Positions 15,033-28,602 of a DNA stretch of 64,000 nt are shown piece by piece. The first letter of the stretch is position 1; each line of letters starts with the position of its first letter. The translations under genes and the position numbers were made by a program. Location: the NCBI GenBank assembly GCA_018292915.2, contig JACVVK020000154.1, positions 790,001 through 854,000 of the forward strand. The letters are read 5' to 3'. Below the pieces are notes generated by a model. It saw nothing but the letters and a program-made list of their open reading frames with translations, was not told the DNA's origin and ran no database searches. This DNA comes from Batillaria attramentaria (lineage: Eukaryota > Mollusca > Gastropoda > Batillariidae).

Positions 15033-15784
15033 TAGATACAAAAGGGGACTGTTGCTGTTCGCCAAAGTTCCGGCTAACATCAATTTGCCATCCCCCGTGC
15101 TGGGACGGCCGCAAATGGACGGCGCAATTTCTATAGAGACATCTCGAGACAAAATGCTAAGCTCGTTTCACAGTTTGCTCCTCTAACCACGCGTACACAC
15201 TCCCCTTTTTTAATCGCGACCCGGCGACAAGCTTGTGGATCGCGGCGACACGCTACTGCTCGTACAACCAGGAGGCGGTACACTTCAGCTCAAACTGCCT
15301 TACACCACTCTGCCCATCTTACTTGAAAGGAGATAAACAGTTTCGCATCTGTCATCACTGACTCAGTCACAACCTCAATGCTGTTTTGTTCCCCTGACCT
15401 AGTGCCCGTTGAAAAAGACGAGTTAGTCAAGTCGTATGTATGTATACAGTACGCGGCACAATGGGTACACACACGTGATACGCGCGCTGTCAAGTTCGCC
15501 TCACGCCCACACATCGTCAGTTTCCGCAGCTACAATGACAAACAGTAACGGTACATCTCCGCAGGGGGCTCTTAATGAGTCAATAAAGACATAATTTGTG
15601 TCAAGGACAACACAATGAAAAAAAATTGAGGGAAGAAGAAGAACAAGTAGAAGAAGACAAGGAGAGGAAGAAGATGAAGAAGAAAAAGACGAAAGACATG
15701 ACTGGACGGGAAAGTAAAAAACTGTCAGTGAAGATGAGATCACTTTGTCAACTTTAAACTGATTACACTACTTGACAAAAACGC

Positions 15785-15882
<98 letters not shown>

Positions 15883-16807
15883 CTCCGAAGGTTAATCTCA
15901 ATACCAATGCCCAGTGGGTGCTTAACATTTCACATAAACATACCAAACATCGGCAACTATTTCCAAGTTGCCGTGGGCTTGAAATGTAAATTATATACAG
16001 CTAGCGCTAAATTATATACTCTGACATCCAGCAAAGACGACGTAATGATAACAAGTTAAAGACAGACCCCACGTACACTGACACACAGCGCCGATCTCCC
16101 AACACTGAACAGACTACTCCTTGCCCCCCGTCTCACAACCCATAACTCTTATCAAATCCTTCACTCTCTCTTAATTCAGATAGGCCACAGGATTCTAAAC
16201 CTCTATACGCGTGTGCTAGTGGTTTTCCTGCTTTGAGTAACAACACCCACAGTGTCACACACTCTTCTCCACCTCGCGGGCACCACCTAGAGAGAAGTTT
16301 TCCACCGTAACTGATAGTTATTCAAGCTATTTTTAGCGCTTCTTTTCACAGAGTGTGTCGGGTGTGAAAGTAGTAACCCGCGCCGACAGTTTTTCCTCAC
16401 AGGTAGGAGTGGTGAATGAAAGCGTCTGCCAAAGCGTTCTCCCCAGTCCTCCCCTGTGCCGACCTATCACTGACCCGCAAAATGCGCCTTGCCAGTCCTA
16501 CTGGTTGCTAAAGTGTATTTATAAATATAATTTCTCAGAAATATCACCAACGCCCTTTTGCAGCGAACACAATTGGCAAGATGATAATATTAATAAGTTC
16601 CGGACTGCTGAGATTCAAGTAGCCAATCATACAAGAAGTCCTGATTGTACGAGTCGTGTCCTGCTTGTATGTTGTAAGCATTCTTCAAGTGCTGGCCCGA
16701 AGAGAACCTGTATTGTATTGTATTCTATTGTATTGTATTGTAAAACAATCCAATTTCTTAACTGCTACCAGCCCCCAAAACACTGCACTTTAGTAGAAAC
16801 GAATAAG

Positions 16808-16838
<31 letters not shown>
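15033..16838. other. No gene recognised; microsatellites
   Basis: It contains a (GT)n-(GA)n compound tract (15788-15880), a TGTAT-rich run (about 16709-16742) and an (AT)n tract (16811-16838) that forms the left target of the next element. Confidence 0.5.
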
Positions 16839-19800
16839 GGTCAAGAGTACAGAGGTGAGTCGACTGCTCAAAATGGCTACCCATTCACATGAATGATGCT
16901 ACAAATTTGTTTAAAAAGCATGCACAGTTGTCTACTTTGGCTCACTTGTTCAGTATAAATCAGAGTTTCAAACAGTGAGAATTGGATGTGGTACATTTAC
17001 TTCTTGCGTTTAAAACTTTGGGTTTTTGGCGAAAAATCGGCAATTGCAGTGGAAGAAAAACGTGACAGAAAGTACTTGCGATCGCTGAAGTGTTATTTTG
17101 AGAAACATGGAGAACGGTCAGTGAACCCATTTGCTGTCTCCAAATGCTCAAAACTGCCTTTATTTCAGTCGGCATACTGGCAGGTGTCAAATATTTTCCG
17201 TTTTTTAGAAAAATGACTGAAAATGTAGGCACGTTTGGACATAACGTCGTCGTAAACTTCCAATGATCAACATCGACCACCGAGGTCGAACGTACTTTTG
17301 TCCTGCGAAATACCTAACTTGCATAATCTCAACATCGTTTTTTCACTCTTTATTTTTCATGGAAGAACACCGATATATCTCGTGTTGTTGAAAAGAAACT
17401 TCGTGTTGATTTCGAAGACCCGACGGTGTGTTAATTTTACTGTTATGTTCACGCGAGAAAAAATCGATCGCTACACTCGGGTATGAGATAAATTCAACCA
17501 GCGGCCATTTCAAACACAAGCTGGAAGCATGATTTCTTTGAGCCGATGACTTTGATTACCGTCACTGGAGGAGGCAGCCGATAATCCCGAGGGTAAGTTT
17601 TAAGTGTTAAGTGTTATCTTCAGACAAATCTAGTCAACTCAGCAGCAAAAAGTGAATAAACACAAAGAGTCTGTGTTCTTGTGCATTTTGGAATACTGCT
17701 GACAACAGCGGCAATGGTAAACTCGATGTTAGTGTGGTGATTGGTATCACCAACACGTGGATGTTAATCCTTGTCGTGATTCTAATCGATACAGCCGTGA
17801 AGACATTTGTGGTTTAGGTTGTAAACGTTATGTTCATGACTCTGTTACAAAAGTTGTGTATTCAGCAACAAACAATGAATGCCTAAGGTATTTTTAGGTG
17901 GAAAGCTACTCGGAAAAGGATCCTTTGCGGGGAGTAAAGCTTTCTTATGTAAAATTTCAGATGTCTCTGGTTTGAACACAACTTTACTCACAAACGAAGG
18001 TCGTCAGCATTATGTTCAAACTCATATGACGACAAGTCTAGCACCAAACAAAAATAAAATATCCTGCTAAACATCTTTGGAATAATTTTTCTCCCTGGAG
18101 TCTTGAAAATTTCCATTCAAACACATTGTTGTGTGTTCATCTGTTTGTTTATTGAAGTTAACTTTACACACCGTACCCAGATTCATGCAGTTGTTATATT
18201 ATGTACAAACAACAACTTGGGCATTCCTTCATTTTTTTAATGGCCAGAAATAGAGGACAGCGAAATTATGTGTTTTTATTCATGACTGTGTTTTTTTTTC
18301 CAGAATCACACCAATATAAAATGTGCAGGAGCTGTTTGTGTTTGAACACAACTTTATACACAGACAGTGGGTTTCAAGTTATGTTCAGTCAAAGGTTACA
18401 TTTTTTTCCTTTGCTGTACTGAAAAATGATATATATTCACTATTTCCTATGCTGTGAGCGGCAGAGCCCCTTTTTGATTATAGCAGTTTGTATACATCAT
18501 CCCTGTGTGTGTTTGAGTGAAAGCTGTTGCATGAGTGTTTGTCAAGTTAAGTTCCAGCAACTTGATAATGACAGTTAACAATTTCATTATGCTTTTAAAT
18601 TATATTTTTGTGAAGAGAATGTGTACCTTCGATTAAAGCACACTTCCTCAGGGTTGCACATTTTCCATGGCTTCTATAGGACAAGGTGTCCTAGAAACAG
18701 CAAAGTGATAGGACACAGTGTCCTGGCCACTTAGTGGCAATAACAATTTTAATAGGACAAATGTCCGCTTGAGGTGGGAAAAATAGGACATTTGACATTT
18801 TTATAGGTCAATGTCCTGGGACCGACTTAAATGTGCAACCCTGCTTCCTGGTAATACATTTTTTTGTTCCGTTTCCTCTTGTTTGATTTTGACAGTCTCA
18901 AATGAGTCTGTCACAGTGTAATGTTATGTTCGAAGTTGCGTAATGTTACATTCATGTAGCTTGAGATAGCAATTATCTATGGGATTAAGCTTAAAATCAT
19001 ACTTTGAGGGGGTTAAAGAGTACCTCCCATTGAACCACACTTACTACAACTGATATGTTTTGTTCTTTTCCCTTCTGGTTGACTTTAGCAATCTGAAATT
19101 TGTCTGTCACAGTGTAATGTTGTGTTCAAGTGTGTCAAGTTATGTTCAGACAGCTGGATATGGTAATAATTCATGTGTTAAATCTGTTAGATACATTTTT
19201 GTGTGACTAAGGTGTATTTACCATAAAAACAAAGTCACTGGTAATATATTTTTTTGTACCTTTTCCTTCTGTGTGACTTTAAAAGTTTGGAATGAGTCTG
19301 TCATGTTGTAATGTTATGTTTAAGCATGCTCAGTTCTTTCTTTGATCACTTTATTCAGGGACACAGTGAAGTAGCAACTGTTATTTTTGTTTTTGCATGT
19401 ATTTCAAGGGTCGGTCTTTAATTTTACTGGGAAACAATAATAACTGGAATAAAATGTTTAGCTTTTTGAAGGGTTTTATTGACATGTTCCGTCAAGCAGA
19501 AAACCAGAAACATTTGAATCCATTTCTGTTCACGTATCATTTATTATTGTTCATGTAGTTGCACTACATTATTATTAAGTAACCCAAACAATGTTCTTAA
19601 GAAGGTTTTATTGACCAAACAGTATCAGTACTCTGTCATAATGGTGCTCATTTCAGTTTAACATGCCGCTTGACGTAAAGTTATGTTCACACCACTTTTT
19701 CATTGCATTTCTTTGCATCTAGTGAGTCTTTCCTTCTCTTTTGTGATATTGCTGAAGGTTAAGCCTTCAAAATAAAAACACAAAATGCAAACAACATCAC

Positions 19801-20040
19801 TGGTTTGTTTTTGCCTTGAAATTTCAAGTCTGCAAAATTGTGACAGTGTTTAATGTTATGTACAAACTCACAACTTATTTCTTCAAATACGGCCAATCGA
19901 CAACTTGTATGAGAAAATCAGATACGGTGAAGATTGCTCATGACAAGACACACCAAATTCATATAAAATAGTTTGTTTATCACTTTGCTGAAAACTGGGT
20001 ACTCATGTCACACTCACTCGACTCAACTCTGTACTCTTGA

Positions 20041-20042
<2 letters not shown>
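16839..20042. mobile_element. 3.2-kb terminal-inverted-repeat element inserted in an (AT)n tract
   Basis: The left end reads GGTCAAGAGTACAGAGGTGA and the right end, reverse-complemented, GGTCAAGAGTACAGAGTTGA; similarity continues for about 25 bp. Both ends abut (AT)n (16811-16838 and 20043-20072), so a TA target duplication is possible but cannot be proved. No transposase ORF is recognisable. The interior carries seven exact same-strand TTATGTTC sites (17443, 17828, 18010, 18379, 18924, 19140, 19681) and degenerate ~200-bp repeats beginning near 18845, 19050 and 19240 that share GTCTGTCA and GTAATGTT. A smaller MITE is nested at 18649-18843. Likely non-autonomous; superfamily unknown. Confidence 0.68.
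18649..18843. mobile_element. hAT-like MITE nested in the larger element
   Basis: The ends are CAGGGTTGCACATTT and AAATGTGCAACCCTG, an exact inverted repeat typical of hAT termini. CTTCCT flanks both sides, consistent with a degraded 8-bp target duplication. It has no coding capacity. Confidence 0.72.
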
Positions 20043-20077
<35 letters not shown>

Positions 20078-20155
20078 GAAGCCGTCCCTCTCAGAAGCCG
20101 TCCCTCTCTCGTGCGTCTGTGGGTGTGTGTGAGTGTGAGAGAGCGACAGCACGCA

Positions 20156-20157
<2 letters not shown>

Positions 20158-20221
<64 letters not shown>

Positions 20222-20253
20222 GCGTGCGTGCGCGTGCGTGCGTGCGTGCGTGC

Positions 20254-20299
<46 letters not shown>

Positions 20300-20300
20300 T
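20158..20300. repeat. (GT)n/(GC)n/(GA)n compound microsatellite
   Basis: The GT-rich tract contains repeated TGCG units and ends in GA. Apparent ORFs through it are artefacts. Confidence 0.95.
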
Positions 20301-21211
20301 TTCACTGATCTTCACTGCAGCACCGACCGTCGCATGGAGCCTGCGAACAACAACAACAACAACAACAAAACGCGCGACCATACGACCAGTCTAATATTGA
20401 CTGAGCTACACTTGCAGAAGTGTACAAAGACTGTGTTTCTAGTTCTACACTTGCAGACGTCGGGACGCAAGCGTAAAGACAGCTTGTCCCCTCCCTGTGA
20501 CGTTATGCCAGACCATAACCGTCAGCACTAAGATTGTCCACCACGGCGGAACGGCTTACACAAGAGAACAATACAAGTAATCGATCACACTTCAACCTCT
20601 CTCACAGCTGAGCGGCAGGGAGGAGGGGGAGTGGTGGTTGAGGGGAGGCGGGAGTCGTTGTTGTAACTGAATACGAAGCTCTATCAATACTAATCTTCCT
20701 GGCAATGCCAGAGAGCTTGTAGCGTAATATACTGAGCCAACACACAGTGTAAACGACGACAGAAGGACGGTGGGTGGTGGGGGGTAGGAGCGGGTGTGGA
20801 GGGGTGAGTCATCAACACATACAGAAACCGGCCCTCTGATCTATCTCGTTGAGGTGTTCAGCAGAAGATCGGAGGCTGTTTAATTCACGGGCCGCGGGGT
20901 CAACGTAACCTTACAGAACGTGTGGGAGGGGGGATGATCAGACACGGAGGCCATTCCTCCATTCCTGTGCCTGTAACATCTTTAGCTCCTATCCTAGTGC
21001 TCTCATTATGGCTTCGCCGTGACTGACAAGGATTGCCATCGTGGGTTACAGAAGGGAACGCGGGTAAACGTTCTTTGGCTACACCCTCGTCCATTCTAAA
21101 TGAATAGGGTCTGTCTATACTGAGACTGGTGAAAAAAACTGTTTTGCTTTCTCCTACTAGTCCTAGCTAAGTAGTTGATTATTATCATGTTTACACAAGT
21201 AGATCAGTGTT

Positions 21212-21287
<76 letters not shown>

Positions 21288-21812
21288 TAAATCACGTTAA
21301 GTCTCGACTTTCTGTGTTCAAGAATTGCACAAACACAAACACACTGACACACACATACACCTTGTAGCAACGTTAAGTCATGTTAAGTCTCGACTTTCTG
21401 TCAAACACACTGACACACACATGCAGAGTAATAAATTACCGCTAAGTTTCGACTTTGTGTTCAGTCAGATCAAGGACACATAAAATTTCTTCTTTGATTA
21501 CAAATGTTGCCGGTCAGCGTTTCACTCCAGTCGCAATGATCGATCATTGTATTCAACTACGCAAGCAAGTTGAGGTGTACGTTTTAAGACCCACCTGCCA
21601 ACACCTGCAGGCTTACACGGAACTAGACAGCCGGCGACAGATACGACAGTCACTATGTGATGTATGGGAAAGGCGGAGTACACTAAAATCAATTGACACA
21701 ACACATCGCAAGCAACACGTGATTTGAGTTTTCGGCGGCTATGCCGTGTGCGTCGAAACTTCAACTAGGCAGTGCACTATATTTGACAAGGTCATTTATT
21801 CCTTAATTAAAT
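20301..21812. other. No gene recognised; CA tract and tandem duplication
   Basis: A (CA)n tract lies at 21213-21285. It is followed by about 2.5 copies of an ~85-bp unit (21290-21470) sharing GTTAAGTCTCGACTTTCTGT and CACTGACACACACAT. Confidence 0.55.
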
Positions 21813-21813
21813 A

Positions 21814-21992
21814 CAGTAGAACCTCTTTTGGGTGGCCACCCCTTTGGGAGACCACCTGCCTGTGCAGACCAATGTTATAATCATACTGGGTTGCACTTCT
21901 TCACTGTCTGTAGCTTCTTTTGGGTGACCACCTCTCTTTTAAGACCACTCTTATCTGGCCAGAGGGGTGGTCTCCCAAAAGAAGTTGTACTG
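21814..21992. mobile_element. TA-flanked MITE (Tc1/pogo-type ends)
   Basis: The ends CAGTAGAACCTCTTTTGGG and, reverse-complemented, CAGTACAACTTCTTTTGGG are flanked by TA (21812-21813 and 21993-21994). This is the termini-plus-TA pattern of pogo/Tc1-related elements. It is 179 bp and non-coding. Confidence 0.75.
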
Positions 21993-22194
21993 TAATTTAA
22001 TTTGTTAATGAACTTTAAAATAAATTTCATCAAGCAAATGTTCGCGTCAGTAAGCAAACTGTCCTTGTCAAAGCGGATTTCGCATCTGGACCAAATGAGG
22101 GCTTCAGGCTGATTTTCTGATTGTCCGATTACTTTCATACCAAGGCGGACGTAATATATGTCCTTCCATGTCTGCACAACAGACAGTATTTGCT

Positions 22195-22467
22195 GAAATT
22201 CGGGCTTCTCTCCCCTCCCCCCCCCCTCCCCGGGAAGCACGTCGCTACGGTGCAGCGTCACCCAACCTACCGTATCCTATGTTTCAATTTTGCTGGGGGA
22301 GGAAAGCCGGATAACCCGGAGAGAAACCCCCCGATGAACAGCCTGGTAGCCTAGAAAAACCGGTAGTACTATCAGTCAACCACAGCTCGACCTGGGCTCG
22401 AACCTACGCTTTGCCGTGACGGCCGCTCAGTAAGCTTAGCGCAGCGGCGAAGTTCGACCATCGCTTA
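22195..22467 (-). repeat. SINE family B, copy 2
   Basis: It shares GGGTTTCTCTCCGGGTTATC and CGAGCCCAGGTCGAGCTGTG (minus strand) with the other copies. The head is eroded near 22460. Confidence 0.85.
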
Positions 22468-23405
22468 CCCCCCAAATCAGGACAAAATGTCCTATACATA
22501 CAGTACATGTACTTTTTCAGGACACTTACCATACTATTACAGTTCTCACGGATATTAAACCCTACCAAATGATTAAGCCTGTCAAAAAGATCGGCGGCGC
22601 CTTCAGCTGCGGGTAACGTTTCAATATGTACAACCCTAGGCATCGTTTATCTCACGTGTTGCGTAAAACACAATTTACACGCGTACGCGGCCATAACACC
22701 GCGCCAGCTGCTCGTTGACAGAACAAAAGGAAATGGGGTGATGGGGGTGGGGGTGGGGATGGGAGGAGGGGGGTAGAGCAAGAGTCAGGATGGTATCACA
22801 ACTGTCTGCAGAAGGGGCATCGGGCGCACAGATCTAACGGGACTTACGGAGGCGAGGGGCGGCGGATGGATGAGGGAGGTCTTCCGGGACGGGGATTTGT
22901 CTCTGTGTGGGTTGGGGGGGGGGGAGTAGGGGGGTAGGGGCGGGGGGGGGGGCTTCAGAAACTTGTAGTTTGTACGTCCGAAAAGGGGAGCCTTTTTACT
23001 GATTTATTTATCATTTTATTTATCTAACTCGCCTCTTCTTCATTCTTCAGCGTGCTGGTGCCCCTCTTGCGTTTCTCCAGTGCATAAAACGGAGCGTACC
23101 GGACCGGATGCTACACCGGGCCGGGGATGCGGCTTCTTATCAGCGCGCTTCTGACAGTGACACGGCCTGGGCTTGGACAGGGGGAGAGATTGGGACGGAA
23201 TTTGTCCGTGATTACACAGATAGCTAGCTAGGGGAACGTAAACGTCAGTGTGGCAACCAAAATATCCTCTTCCCTAAACATCCCCACATCCGCCCTTCTT
23301 TTTCTCCCTCTTCGTACAGGTGAGGTCTGTCGAAAGGAAGGTAACCGCCTATCGTTCTTTCCTTCTTTTTTTGTTTTTTGTTTGTTTGGTTTCTTCAGGT
23401 GGACG

Positions 23406-23446
<41 letters not shown>

Positions 23447-25854
23447 CTGTGTGTGTGTGTGTGGGGGGGGGGGGGCGGCAGTAAGGAGTGCATGTGGGAG
23501 GGGCAGGGGCAAGAACAGGGATGGGGTCGGGAGAGATGCAGTCTAGAGTCAGTTTAGCCCGAAGAATCACATCCTCTCTCAGGTGGACAGCGCGGTGTAC
23601 GGTGTACGCAATCTCCTTAGGTTTGAGGAGATTATTCGGGCTGAAGTATGAGCTGGATGGGGGCGGATATATAGCAGAGCTACGACTGGGGTGGTGAAGG
23701 GGAGAGATGGGGTGTACGTTAGATTAGAAATAGGGACGATGAAACCTTTCTTTATACAAGTGTGACCGACACACGTGCACTACTTCACATGATCAACAAA
23801 TGGCTGTGGCTTCATAAGTATCGTGTGAAAACAAACGTGCAAAGTGCAGATCAGTCATTGCAGCCGAATCGCTGAAAGTTCCAACGACCGCCCGATGCTC
23901 TCCGGGCCGCGTATTTGCTGAAGGTGTCACGTGCAGAATGCAGGAAAAACGGCCGGCACACAACTGCCTTTTTAACTGGCAAATGCCGGTAACTGGTTCC
24001 TCTCATCCGCTGTCTGAAATCGCCCTTTGCGGCCCGAACAAAGCAAATACCTGCTTTTGAACTCCAGCCAGACATCACGGCACGCACAATTCCTAAAATC
24101 TTTCTCGACACCATAACCCGCTTCAGCGGCTAAAACGGCAGGAATTAGCGCATTACGTTTGCCTCTCAGAAGAAAAAGGATGGATGAAGAAGTAGAAAGC
24201 AGACGTGGGAGACAGAGGCTACAAATTAGGTGTATCACTGACTCGCCTCGGCTATTGTTTTGGTTTGCTTGTCTTGCAGAGCCCCATTCTGTCTTCCCAA
24301 CCCCACCACACACCCATCCGCCTCAGCTTCCCCCCCCCCCCCACCCTCTCTATCCCCACCACACCCCAATCTGACTGCTCCACAGCCATCTATCGATTAC
24401 ACGAAATTTGTGAATCACATGTACCTTTGACAGTGAACGCAAAATCACTGATGACTCATCAGTCGTGTCTTTGGAACAGACGAACACCAGTTTCGATAAA
24501 TTTTCACTACGCGGCCGGCACTGACCGAGACTGAAGGCACTGCTAGGCCTGATTTTACTCCCAAGATGTGAACCGTCCTAGCAAACGCTCGTTCCGGTAA
24601 CTCAATGAACTGTTTATTTCTGTACTGTGCAGTCAAGTCACTGCCGGGAACACAGACAAACACTGTTAAACTGACACAGTCCGTCGCTGAAGAAAAAAAA
24701 AAATGAAAAAAAAAATGAGTGCAGATAATTTTCCGGGAGCGACGACTGAGCAAAACTGAAATGTTGATTATCTTGGCCGGCCTACACACACGGGTAGTAC
24801 TCGACAAGCCGGGCGAACAGAACACACACGACTTGGAGGGCACAGGGGATCGTGTGACAGGAAGCGTGCGTTCTGACAATGAAAGAATCGGGCACTGCAC
24901 TGACTGACTGCACACCGTTCGAAGCCGCCAGTCGGTGTGTAGAGAGACCGCTACACTACTGACACAAACACACACACAAGCGACACAAGACCGAAAGAAC
25001 ACCCACCTCTTTTCAGTTCGGTAAATCCACACAGCTTTGCACACTTATGAGTCCAGTGAACCGAATCGCCGACAAGATACAGCGGATGCTAAACACCACG
25101 CGGTACTTCCAATAGAGCCCTAGCACAAAGAGCAGCGCTCTCGCAAACTGCTAGCAGACTTCGGCTGCCCCGTAATCCGCCGGTTCACTCGGCCAAAGCC
25201 ATGATCTAGCTGACAGTGGCGCATGCGTGGCTCGGCAGCACGAGACGGGAGCGCGCGCGGCGTGGGCCAGTAGCAGACGAACTGACGCATGGGGCCAAAG
25301 CGTAATCAGTATTGGGTATTTTTGTCAGATCACACCACTGAGTGTAACTGTTTTGCTTCCGGAGTAGCACTATATTTAACTGAAAAGTCGCAAGACACAT
25401 GCTGCGTTATAGTGTCATTGAAATGACTAGGTCGAACCGGTTAATTAATCAGTTGCCGGCCTAGTCAGTCGAGTCAGTGAGTGCCCGACGGTCTGTCCGT
25501 TTGGTAATGATTTAACGACGGTTTTTCGTGCGAACGATAGAGACACAAAACATCAAACTGAAAGTCACAGATACAGAATTTCAGTTCAGTAAGCCTCAGT
25601 CACAGTGTCACTGACAGATCAATACAATCATTCATCATAACACCGGACACACGGATTTACTGAAAACTTCAGCTGAATCACTGAGCCGGCACTGACTAAC
25701 GAAGCCTGTGGCCTAGATCAAAGCCAGCCATTGTGCCGCTTCTCGGTGCGATACGGTTTCAGACGGCGGAACGTACTATCATGATTTTCAGTGTAGTGCC
25801 GGAAAATGCATAATCTAGTTATCATAAATCAACTTCTGATATGCACCGCCTTTG

Positions 25855-25858
<4 letters not shown>
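22468..25858. other. No gene recognised; G-rich and GA tracts
   Basis: It contains G-rich runs (22735-22960), a (GA)n tract (23409-23445) and C-rich runs near 24330. The 25.1-25.3-kb stretch is CpG-rich and could be a promoter, for example of the untranslated myosin exon on the minus strand, but no splice or initiator evidence was found. Confidence 0.4.
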
Positions 25859-25897
<39 letters not shown>

Positions 25898-26057
25898 GGA
25901 GGGAGGGAGGGAGGGAAAGAGCATTTTAATTACAGGGAGGTAACTGCTATTTTGCAATCTTTTCTCCTCTCCTCCCTTGCCTCCCCTACTTGGGGCTGGC
26001 ACAACCAGCGTAACAGTCACCCTCACCCCATCCATGTGCTGGTTTGGGGTTATTCCG

Positions 26058-26119
<62 letters not shown>
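25859..26119. repeat. (GT)n and (CA)n microsatellites
   Basis: GT lies at 25859-25893, followed by GAGG repeats. CA lies at 26060-26119. Confidence 0.95.
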
Positions 26120-26123
<4 letters not shown>

Positions 26124-26659
26124 GTCTAGTGAGTCTACCACTTACGGCTTTTCACAGTCACTGTGACGAGTCAGTCATGGGTTCGACTGAATCAGCCTTG
26201 TCGACTACTCATGCGCTTAGCTATATCTTGACAAATCACTGAATAAATTTACTAATTTCCAAGACTGAAATATGCAGACGAGAAGAAACTCAAAAGTGTT
26301 TACAGACTCGGATGCACAAACACACAGACAAACGCAAAGAGACGCGGAACAGACACACAGGCAACGCTGGCAGGCGGCTGGGAGACTGACTAGCAATAAA
26401 TGCAAACTCATGTGTATGTCAAGGGGCCAAGTTTTCGTGCTAGTGGAGGAAGCATACTTACGCCAAACCGGAACGTCCTATGGCCTTGCTTTTACTCGGC
26501 CTCCATGTTTTTTTGTGTGTTGGAACCACTGACTGCATCAGCGTTTGACGTCATGATTATATGACGGTAAAATACAATTGCGTAGACTTGTTGCGGCGTC
26601 ACACTCGTATCACGTAGTAATTCCAAAGCTTGATAAGTGCAAGAGTTGTTTTCACTCCG

Positions 26660-28005
26660 CTCTGGGGCACAGAGTCTTTCAGTGGAAAGTACCTCTGTGC
26701 ACAGTGGGGAAATGGCGCTCACTGCGCTACCGTGACGGGCCTAAATTGTCTCGGTGCTCTCAAACACAAGGTCGCGCACTATGTCATCCTTGACCAGCTT
26801 TGAACCCAGAGGGATCCTCAGTGGCGCAAGTGATGGCAGGCTGTCTTCAGAGTGAAAGTAAGCGTGTTTCTGAATCAGAGACATACATAACATGTCTCTG
26901 TCTGAATGGACAGATCTATTATTACTTTCAGTCCTAGAGCACGGGTGTGTATGCTTTTGTAATCGTCTCTTATTCCACCACAAGGCAGGTACGTGATCGT
27001 CTGCACCGTGCAATAATACTTGCCTGTAGAGTGCAACACCCTTGCTAGACTCCAGAGTGCAGTCCCTTTTCGGCGGGGCGTGAAAATGTGACTGCTCAAG
27101 TTACACCCAGCGCCATTTTCAAAAATGGCGAATTTTTTTTAGAAAAGCAGAGACTTGTGTGTCATATGATTCGATTTGAAACGAAGTCTTGAATATCCGA
27201 CCACTTTTCGTTTGGGCAAAATCTTTGCCAGTGGACAATTATTGTTGCACTTTGATGGCACTGTTTACGTGGTACACTGATCCAACAGGATGTGAGTAAA
27301 CGGCAAGGGGGTTGCACTCTGACAGGCAAGGGTGTTGCACTCTACAGGCAAGTATAATTGCACGGTGCAGACGATCACGTACCTGCCTTGTGGTGGAATA
27401 AGAGACGATTACAAAAGCATACACACCCGTGCTCTAAGACTGAATGTAATAATAGATCTGTCCATTCAGACAGAGACATGTTATGTATGTCTCTGATTCA
27501 GAAACACGCCTACTTTCACTCTGAAGACAGCCTGCCATCACTTGCGCCATTGAGGATACCTCTGGGTTCAAAGCTGGTCAAGGATGACTTAGTGCGCGAC
27601 CTTGTGTTTGAGAGCACCGAGACAATTTAGGCCCGTCACGGTAGCGCAGTGAGCGCCATTTCCCCACTGTGCACAGAGGTACTTTCCACTGAAAGACTCT
27701 GTGCCCCAGAGAGTGCACCCTTGCCTGTCAGAGTGCAACCCCCTTGCCGTTTACTCACATCCTGTTGGATCAGTGTACCACGTAAACAGTGCCATCAAAG
27801 CGCAACAATAATTGTCCGCTGGCAAAGATTTTGCCCAAACGAAAAGTGGTCGGATATTCAAGACTTCGTTTCAAATCGAATCATATGACACACAAGTCTC
27901 TGCTTTTCTAAAAAAAAAATCGCCATTTTTGAAAATGGCGCTGGGTGTAAGCAGTCACATTTTCACGCCCCGCCGAAAAGGGACTGCCGTGCACTCTGGA
28001 GTCTA
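26660..28005. repeat. Interlocked inverted repeats A-B-A'-B'
   Basis: A (26660-27045) is nearly the exact reverse complement of A' (27326-27711). B (27046-27332) is nearly the exact reverse complement of B' (27718-28005). The order is A-B-A'-B', not the nested A-B-B'-A' of a simple palindrome. GAGTGCAAC, CCCTTGC and CAGGCAAG motifs recur at each junction and resemble terminal repeats. Short apparent ORFs duplicated in A and A' read the same DNA in mirror image and are not convincing genes. Confidence 0.85.
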
Positions 28006-28186
28006 GAGTTGTTTTATCACGCGGGCGTCCGTCTAATCGAAGATGTGACTTCCCCGATCACTCATGGGTTACCTGAACTAATCACTCTGATGCTTTGCTT
28101 GTCACGGTCGTGTGGACAATAACAATTGCCTCCTTCTATACAGTGGTGTGTCTGATGACGCGGCGAACGGCCGAATCAGTGTTGAT

Positions 28187-28288
28187 ATAAAAGGGACAGA
28201 AACCACTTAACTCAAGTTTCACAAAGGACGGCCGCACGGGTCTGCCGTCCTTTGCCGGTGAAAGTTAAGTGGTTTCTGTCCCTTTTAT
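28187..28288. repeat. 102-bp hairpin element
   Basis: The left arm ATAAAAGGGACAGAAACCAC and right arm GTGGTTTCTGTCCCTTTTAT are exact complements. An inner stem AAGGACGGC/GCCGTCCTT lies around a short loop. Confidence 0.8.
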
Positions 28289-28566
28289 GTCGCTTTTATT
28301 TGCTTAAATCCACTTCGTAGTCATTACCGTTTCCTTTTCAGTGTTGATGCTGTAGTTTCATTTTGCAGTTAGTGCCGGACCAACTCTTATGCTGTGTTTA
28401 AACCTTTGGTAAACTGTACGTACGTCAGTTTCACTGAGATGATCGTGATCGACCAGTAGCAACTTGAATAAAGTAAACACGCAGCAGTCGATTTATTGTT
28501 ATTACAGGTCATCCGGGAACGCAGAAGAAGAAGAAGAAGAAGAAGAAACAGGTCATAAAGTTGGGG

Positions 28567-28602
<36 letters not shown>

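Noticed and set aside
16355..16858. 167-codon plus-strand ORF
   Set aside because: It ends in TGTAT and AT repeats and contains no recognisable domain.
24445..25044. 199-codon minus-strand ORF
   Set aside because: The composition is Ser/Val/Cys-rich with no recognisable domain and no splice context.
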